A stretch of 34,039 bases of DNA from Pseudolactococcus chungangensis CAU 28 = DSM 22330 (GTDB lineage: Bacteria > Bacillota > Bacilli > Lactobacillales > Streptococcaceae). Positions within the stretch are counted from its first letter, which is position 1; each line of letters opens with the position of its first letter. The DNA lies in assembly GCF_002441885.1 (NCBI RefSeq), contig NZ_JXJT01000023.1, forward strand, positions 1 through 34,039. The letters run 5' to 3'. A model generated the notes under the pieces. That model saw nothing but the letters and a program-made list of their open reading frames with translations, was not told the DNA's origin and searched no databases. Made by a program: the position numbers and the translations under genes. Shown here piece after piece: positions 29,583 to 34,039 of the stretch.

Positions 29583-30698
29583 ATGAGAAAAAAATTATGG
29601 TGGCGGTTAGGTGCAATTTTTTTGCTAGTTCCTGCTTTACTTGCTAGTTCTGGTTGTAAGCAGTCAGCGAAACAAGCAAAAGCACCAGAAAAAAAAGCTG
29701 AACTGATGAAAACCCCCTATAAAAATGAAGAATTTGCAACAGGTACCTATGTTGAAATCTTAATTTATGATAAGGGGCATGGTGAGGAAGACTTTGAAGT
29801 TGCCAGAAAACAACTCAAAGAATTGGCAGCAAAGTTTGAAATTTATGAGCAAGGTGAAAGTGAACTAGATAAAGTCAATGCCCAAGCAGGTATTGCACCA
29901 GTTAAAGTATCGAAAATCACCTTTGAACTCGTTAAAGCTCTGGATAAGTATGCTAAGACTTCTGATGGCTACTACAATCCAACTGTTGGTGTGATGACGC
30001 ATCTTTGGCATATTGGTTTTTCAGATGCCCAAATTCCCTCAGAGGAGTTAATCAAAGCAACTCTAGATAAAGTCAATATTGATGATATTGTATTAGATAC
30101 TAAAAATCAGACTGTTTTTCTTAAGAAAAAAGGAATGGTGATTGAGGCTGATGGTATTGGAAAAGGGTTTATTGGCGAACAGCTACTTAAGACACTTAAA
30201 GCTAGAGGGGTGACGACTGCAGTTGTCAATCTAGGAGGACATGCCTATACGATAGGTAAAAATCCAGATCGAAAAGATGGTGCTTGGGAAGTTGGGATTG
30301 CTAATCCAACACTAGGTGAAACACAGGACAGTCCTTTAGTAGGGGTGCTGACGAGTCAGCATACGAGCTTTAATACCACGAACTACTACGGTCGCTATCT
30401 TAAAGTTGGTGATAAAGTTTACTCTCACTTATTTGATACCAAGACGGGTTATCCAATAGAATCAGATTTGTTGAGCGTGACTATGGTAGGGGACACGCCA
30501 TATCATGATGATGCTTATAGCAATGCCTTATTTAACATGGGACTGGAAAAGGGGATGAAATTTGTGAATAAACATGATGAATTTGATGCCGTCTTTGTTA
30601 CGAAAGATAAAAAAGTATACATCTCAGAACATATCCCAGGGGAATTTGAACTTTTAGATAAAACTTTTAAAGTAGTCAAAGGTGTCGCAAAAGAGTAA
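29583..30698 (+). CDS. apbE: FAD:protein FMN transferase lipoprotein (ApbE)
   Basis: 371 residues. Signal peptide with lipobox LASSGC (Cys25) for membrane anchoring outside the cell. ApbE features: FATGTYVEI, the GIGKGFIGEQL region, NLGGHAYTIGKNP, HTSFNTTNYYGRY, and DAYSNALFNMG in the metal-binding position. ApbE transfers FMN from FAD to a Thr in target flavoproteins, for example extracellular electron-transfer or Na+-pump subunits. AAAGGAG precedes the ATG. It is followed within 32 bp by a secreted sortase-like protein; the two are probably co-transcribed. Confidence 0.92.
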   Translation: MRKKLWWRLGAIFLLVPALLASSGCKQSAKQAKAPEKKAELMKTPYKNEEFATGTYVEILIYDKGHGEEDFEVARKQLKELAAKFEIYEQGESELDKVNAQAGIAPVKVSKITFELVKALDKYAKTSDGYYNPTVGVMTHLWHIGFSDAQIPSEELIKATLDKVNIDDIVLDTKNQTVFLKKKGMVIEADGIGKGFIGEQLLKTLKARGVTTAVVNLGGHAYTIGKNPDRKDGAWEVGIANPTLGETQDSPLVGVLTSQHTSFNTTNYYGRYLKVGDKVYSHLFDTKTGYPIESDLLSVTMVGDTPYHDDAYSNALFNMGLEKGMKFVNKHDEFDAVFVTKDKKVYISEHIPGEFELLDKTFKVVKGVAKE

Positions 30699-30729
30699 TC
30701 CAAAAATATTGAAAGGTCGTGGTGATGAT

Positions 30730-31485
30730 ATGACAATTAAGACAAGTTTGAAATTAATAATCACATTGGCACTTCTGGCTAATGTTTCTGTTACGACGCA
30801 GGTATTAGCAAGAGAAAAGGGTGATACTAAAAAAGATAAAGAATCTCGGCAAATCGCTATTGATTTGCGTTTCAATCAACGTTATACGGAACAAAATCAA
30901 GTTGTTAAAGTAGAGGACGTGGCTAAAACCTCACCAAAATTAGTTGAACCAGAGGTTCAGCCAGCTCCCGTTTCGGATCCGGCGCCTCCTGTTGCTGCAG
31001 ATCCGTCACCAGATGTTGCTACACCTACACCTAGTGCGCCAGATCCAGCGCCGACACCAGCACCGGTACCAGTGACGGTAAACGTTTTATCGATGATTGG
31101 GACGACGATTCCTTTTCAAAATGGCGGCATGGGGGGCGGTCAAGCCATCATTGATGCCAATCCAAATGGTATCGCATCAACTTGGGGTGGTGCAACACCA
31201 TATTCTGGTACAGATGGGCTCAATACACATTTTATCGGTCATCACTGGGGTGCCTTTGATCCTGTGATTAATCTGAGTAATGGTGGTGTTGTATCTGCTT
31301 ATGATGCAAATGGTCAAGCCTTTAACTATACCATATATAAAATTGCAGTTGTTGATACAAACGGTAACAACGTTCAGACAGGTGAGTCTATGTACGGTGA
31401 AATCACTTCCATTGGTGGCGGTGAACGTATCGTGTTGCAGACCTGCATTGATGAAACAACAAGACGTATCATCTTCGCATCTTAA
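30730..31485 (+). CDS. Secreted sortase-like protein with Pro/Ala/Asp-rich linker
   Basis: 251 residues. A signal peptide (1-27, LKLIITLALLANVSVTTQVL then A) is followed by a charged stretch, a low-complexity Pro/Ala/Asp linker (76-117) and a C-terminal beta-rich domain. In the last domain FIGHHWGAF (His171), LQTC (Cys239) and TTRR (Arg245/246) match the His-Cys-Arg triad order and spacing of sortases. Cys-based transpeptidation at the cell surface is inferred. Unlike usual sortases there is no retained N-terminal membrane anchor if the signal is cleaved. The start at 30730 is chosen for the signal peptide; the upstream ATG overlaps apbE. Confidence 0.72.
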   Translation: MTIKTSLKLIITLALLANVSVTTQVLAREKGDTKKDKESRQIAIDLRFNQRYTEQNQVVKVEDVAKTSPKLVEPEVQPAPVSDPAPPVAADPSPDVATPTPSAPDPAPTPAPVPVTVNVLSMIGTTIPFQNGGMGGGQAIIDANPNGIASTWGGATPYSGTDGLNTHFIGHHWGAFDPVINLSNGGVVSAYDANGQAFNYTIYKIAVVDTNGNNVQTGESMYGEITSIGGGERIVLQTCIDETTRRIIFAS

Positions 31486-31502
31486 GTTTCTAGAATAATT
31501 AA

Positions 31503-31550
31503 AAAATATGCCTTAAAAGTTGGCAAAATACAACTTTTAAGGCATATTTT
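31503..31550. terminator. Bidirectional terminator after the sortase-like gene
   Basis: A 20-bp perfect stem: arms 31503-31522 (AAAATATGCCTTAAAAGTTG) and 31531-31550, with an 8-nt loop. It serves both converging units. Confidence 0.92.
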
Positions 31551-31557
31551 AATTGAA

Positions 31558-31743
31558 TTAGTCAAGTCCTCCTTGAAAATCAGTGTCAATATCTTGGACA
31601 TAATTTTTATAATAACTGACTAAGCTATCTTTGAATTTTTGGTAGTCGTCCTCACTATAATCGCGCTGTTCATCAATTTGTGCTTTAAAATGGGGCAAAT
31701 CTAATTCAGTTCGGATGCGTTGTTCTAGTTCTTCTCTAGTCAT
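31558..31743 (-). CDS. Small acidic protein of unknown function
   Basis: 61 residues, starts MTREELEQRIRTELDLPHFK, helical and acidic. The start at 31743 has GGAG seven bases upstream and overlaps the stop of the preceding gene by eight bases, so the two are translated together. No family recognised. Confidence 0.6.
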   Translation of the reverse strand: MTREELEQRIRTELDLPHFKAQIDEQRDYSEDDYQKFKDSLVSYYKNYVQDIDTDFQGGLD

Positions 31744-32482
31744 CGGTTTTCTCCGTTTCATTTTTGTTATCGGGTGTGTTTGGGATTTTAAAACCCCAAG
31801 TGATATGTCCTGTACTTGACTTTTTTATTGTAGGCTGCTCGTCTTCCTGAATAGAGATAGTATCTGGCTTTTCTATGGCAGGTCGTCTTTCAAATGGTAG
31901 GCTAGTGTCGTCATCAATATCACTTTTCACTTGCTCATCAATTAAATCTTCCGCTCCCTCATAATCAGGTAAGGGTGTTTGCTTGAGAAACTGCATCAAG
32001 AAATCAATATTTTCAGGTGGTGTTTCAGGTTGCTCAGGAGGGTCGCTTTCTCCTAGTAAAGGTAATTTTCTCTCACGCAAGATACGTGCGTAATCATAAT
32101 CAGCGCTATCAAATTCCAATTTTGCTGCATCGTAGACAGCTTGGGCTTGAACGACGGTATAAAAAGCAGACTGACTGATCGTTTCTTGTTCTTGGTTAAT
32201 GCCTTGTGCGGCATCATATTCTTTTTTGGCAACATCCAGATTATGATTAGCTGCAATAATTGATGCTTCCGATAAATAGGGTTGTATTTCTAAATAGCCA
32301 GCATTTTGAATGGCGAGAGAATAATTTAAAGTTTTGGAATCGAAATTTTTTTGGGCTTCAGAGCGATTTTTTTTAGCTGTTTCTAGCTCAGTCATTGCTA
32401 GGTTAAGCGCATCAGAGGCTTTTTGATAGGCAATTTCTGCTGCTAGAAGTCGGTCCTTGGTTTGTAAAATTAGATCAGTCAT
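31736..32482 (-). CDS. Coiled-coil protein of unknown function
   Basis: 248 residues. Residues 1-140 form a long, Ala-rich heptad-like helical region (AAEIAYQKASDALNLAMTEL is part of it) as in coiled coils; the rest is Pro/Asp/Glu-rich and probably disordered, ending in a lone motif ITWGFKIPNT. No signal peptide or membrane segment is seen. GGAGG is three bases before the ATG. It is located between rarA and the small acidic gene, all leftward. A role in cell envelope or division scaffolding could fit but is not shown. Confidence 0.6.
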   Translation of the reverse strand: MTDLILQTKDRLLAAEIAYQKASDALNLAMTELETAKKNRSEAQKNFDSKTLNYSLAIQNAGYLEIQPYLSEASIIAANHNLDVAKKEYDAAQGINQEQETISQSAFYTVVQAQAVYDAAKLEFDSADYDYARILRERKLPLLGESDPPEQPETPPENIDFLMQFLKQTPLPDYEGAEDLIDEQVKSDIDDDTSLPFERRPAIEKPDTISIQEDEQPTIKKSSTGHITWGFKIPNTPDNKNETEKTDD

Positions 32483-32545
32483 TTGCCTCCTTTATCTGTA
32501 ACTCTAGTTGTAAATGGTTGATATTTAATAGGTGTGTTCAGAGAC

Positions 32546-33802
32546 TCATTTGTTCTTGTGGCGATTAATCTCTTCCAGACGAAGTTGTAAGGCACGCTCG
32601 TACTTTCCTAAACCGTCAGATTGAAAATAATGAACATCCTTTAGCTTATCGGGTAGGTATTGTTGTTCAATCCAGTGGCCTGGGAAATTATGGGGGTACT
32701 GATAGTTTTCAGCTCGTCCCAGTTTTTTGGCGCCTGAATAGTGCCCATCCTGTAAATGAGGAGGAATCGGTAATGCACCATGTTTGTGTAAATCTGCGAT
32801 AGCCGTATCCATAGCTTTATAGGCAGCATTAGATTTAGGAGATAAGGCTAAGTCTACTACGACATTAGCTAATGGAATCCGTGCTTCTGGAAACCCTAGG
32901 CGTTCAGCCGCTGAAACAGCTGTTACAGTACGAGCACCAGCATCGGGATTAGCTAGACCAATATCTTCATAAGCAATAACCATGAGCCGCCTAGAGAGAC
33001 TCTGCAAGTCGCCACCCTCAATCAAACGCGCCGCATAATGCAAGCTAGCATTAACGTCCGAACCACGAATTGATTTTTGAAGTGCGGATAAGAGATCATA
33101 ATGAGCATCACCATCCTTATCAAACGTCGCCGCAGATTTTTGTAAAGAGTTAGCCATATCATCCAAGGTAACATGGTGTTCAGAACTCGATAAAACGGCA
33201 AGCTCTAGAGAATTTAAAGTGGATCTAACATCTCCATTTGTAGCATGAATCAGAAATTGTTTGGCATCCTCATCAAGGGTGACTTCAAAATCAAAACCAC
33301 GGTCAGAATCAGAGATAGCACGATCAATTGCAATGCCAATATCTTCAGGTGTTAAAGGTTTTAACTCGAAAATTTGAACCCGACTCCGAATGGCAGGCAC
33401 CACACTGAAATAAGGATTTTCAGTAGTCGCACCAATTAAAATAATCTCACCATTTTCAAGTAATGGCAACAAAAAATCTTGTTTCGGTTTATCCAAACGA
33501 TGGATTTCATCTAAAAGAAGAACGAGCTGTCCAGAAAATTGGGCCTCAGCTGCAATTTCTTGCAATTTTGTTTTTTTGTCAGATGTTGCATTAAAAGTCC
33601 GAAAGGCCATATCTGCAGTTCCTGCAATGGCTGAGGCAATTGAAGTTTTCCCAATACCGGGCGGTCCATAGAGGATCATTGAACTCAGTAGTTTTGTTTC
33701 AACCATCCGACGGATGATTTTGCCTTCGCCTACAAGATGGCGCTGGCCGATAATCTCATCTATCGTTCGTGGTCTTAAACGTCGCGCCAAATTTGCTTGC
33801 AT
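32546..33802 (-). CDS. rarA: Replication-associated recombination protein RarA (MgsA)
   Basis: 418 residues. AAA+ core with Walker A GPPGIGKTS (residues 46-54), Walker B LLLDEIHRLDK, sensor TTENPYF and arginine RSRVQIFEL; the C-terminal MgsA tetramerisation domain (SIRGSDVNASLHYAARLIEG, YEDIGLANPDAG, GYRG-like end) follows. It acts at stalled replication forks with SSB and RecA. AGGAG precedes the ATG and TATAAT (minus strand) lies at 33836-33841. Confidence 0.95.
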   Translation of the reverse strand: MQANLARRLRPRTIDEIIGQRHLVGEGKIIRRMVETKLLSSMILYGPPGIGKTSIASAIAGTADMAFRTFNATSDKKTKLQEIAAEAQFSGQLVLLLDEIHRLDKPKQDFLLPLLENGEIILIGATTENPYFSVVPAIRSRVQIFELKPLTPEDIGIAIDRAISDSDRGFDFEVTLDEDAKQFLIHATNGDVRSTLNSLELAVLSSSEHHVTLDDMANSLQKSAATFDKDGDAHYDLLSALQKSIRGSDVNASLHYAARLIEGGDLQSLSRRLMVIAYEDIGLANPDAGARTVTAVSAAERLGFPEARIPLANVVVDLALSPKSNAAYKAMDTAIADLHKHGALPIPPHLQDGHYSGAKKLGRAENYQYPHNFPGHWIEQQYLPDKLKDVHYFQSDGLGKYERALQLRLEEINRHKNK

Positions 33803-33835
33803 ATCTTAAGCTCCTAGTAAATATGTCTTAGTTAC

Positions 33836-33841
33836 ATTATA
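33836..33841 (-). promoter_or_regulatory. -10 element of rarA
   Basis: TATAAT on the minus strand, 34 bp before the start codon. No clear -35 at 16-18 bp. The remaining 200 bp to the window end hold nothing that I recognise. Confidence 0.5.
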
Positions 33842-34039
33842 GCATTTTATTGCTATTTACCTTTTAACAGAACATGTTTGGGTGCTCTAAAGACATCCCA
33901 ATTTGTTAGCGGTTAGTATTAGATAGAAAATCATACTTATCATAATTTGTATTGTAAGTACTCTTAATTATAGGTTCAAAAGTGTCACCAAGACAATGTC
34001 TCATCAAGTAAGACAAACTATATAAAAAGTCAAGTCTAA

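Noticed and set aside
1-34039. CRISPR array, insertion sequence transposase, rRNA genes
   Set aside because: No regularly spaced repeats of 25-40 bp, no transposase-like frame and no rRNA sequence were seen.

Overview
The window looks like chromosomal DNA of a Lactococcus-type lactic acid bacterium. Four things point there: low GC; an araT-like aminotransferase followed by recO, and a plsX-acpP pair; strong AGGAGG ribosome sites with some GTG and TTG starts; and frequent GCGCGTG, the Chi recombination site known from Lactococcus lactis. The species cannot be fixed from sequence reading alone.

Positions 1 to about 13,200 are a phage-satellite-like integrative element of the PICI (phage-inducible chromosomal island) type. 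Read from its integrase end leftwards it holds a tyrosine integrase (11965-13149), a RhuM-family gene, a metallopeptidase of the ImmA/IrrE type, a CI-like repressor, a divergent Cro-like gene, a tightly packed leftward operon of small genes, a winged-helix protein, a primase-polymerase, a P4/D5-type helicase, an iteron-rich replication origin (3867-4171), two small genes, and a cargo pair at the far left. The cargo is an AAA/ABC-type ATPase plus a TOPRIM-like protein, most like PARIS/AbiL-type phage-defence pairs. No terminase or capsid gene was recognised. The left boundary was not found and may lie outside the window. Two things stand out: 11 Chi sites in 8 kb, and a second, partial origin copy at 11743-11915 with identical iteron spacing but a changed iteron (GTTACC instead of GTTCCC).

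Positions 13,200-15,170 are a transition zone: a tRNA-Lys(CUU), a MerR regulator divergent from a carboxymuconolactone-decarboxylase-like gene with a textbook 19-bp-spaced MerR promoter, a degenerate copy of the tRNA 3' end, and the 3' remnant of another integrase.

Positions 15,171-18,207 form the most interesting module. An Rgg regulator is followed by a convergent, overlapping, unannotated 22-codon gene that looks like a short hydrophobic peptide (SHP) pheromone precursor. Next come a 24-codon hydrophobic microprotein gene with its own promoter, ribosome site and terminator, and a two-gene ABC transporter. The pheromone gene, the microprotein gene and the transporter have three promoters built alike: a 16-bp box (GCAKATATRCAACTTT), 1 bp, a -35, 16 bp, and TAAAAT. 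This reads as a complete peptide quorum-sensing circuit with its regulon.

Positions 18,208-34,039 are mostly core chromosome: araT-like aminotransferase, recO, a T-box-controlled trpS-HD-GDPD operon, an ABC-F ATPase, a HAD phosphatase, a decayed Rossmann-fold gene, a TTG-started azoreductase, plsX-acpP (plsX apparently leaderless), a Nudix protein, an ApbE lipoprotein followed by a secreted sortase-like protein, two proteins of unknown function, and rarA. Strong hairpin terminators separate most units.
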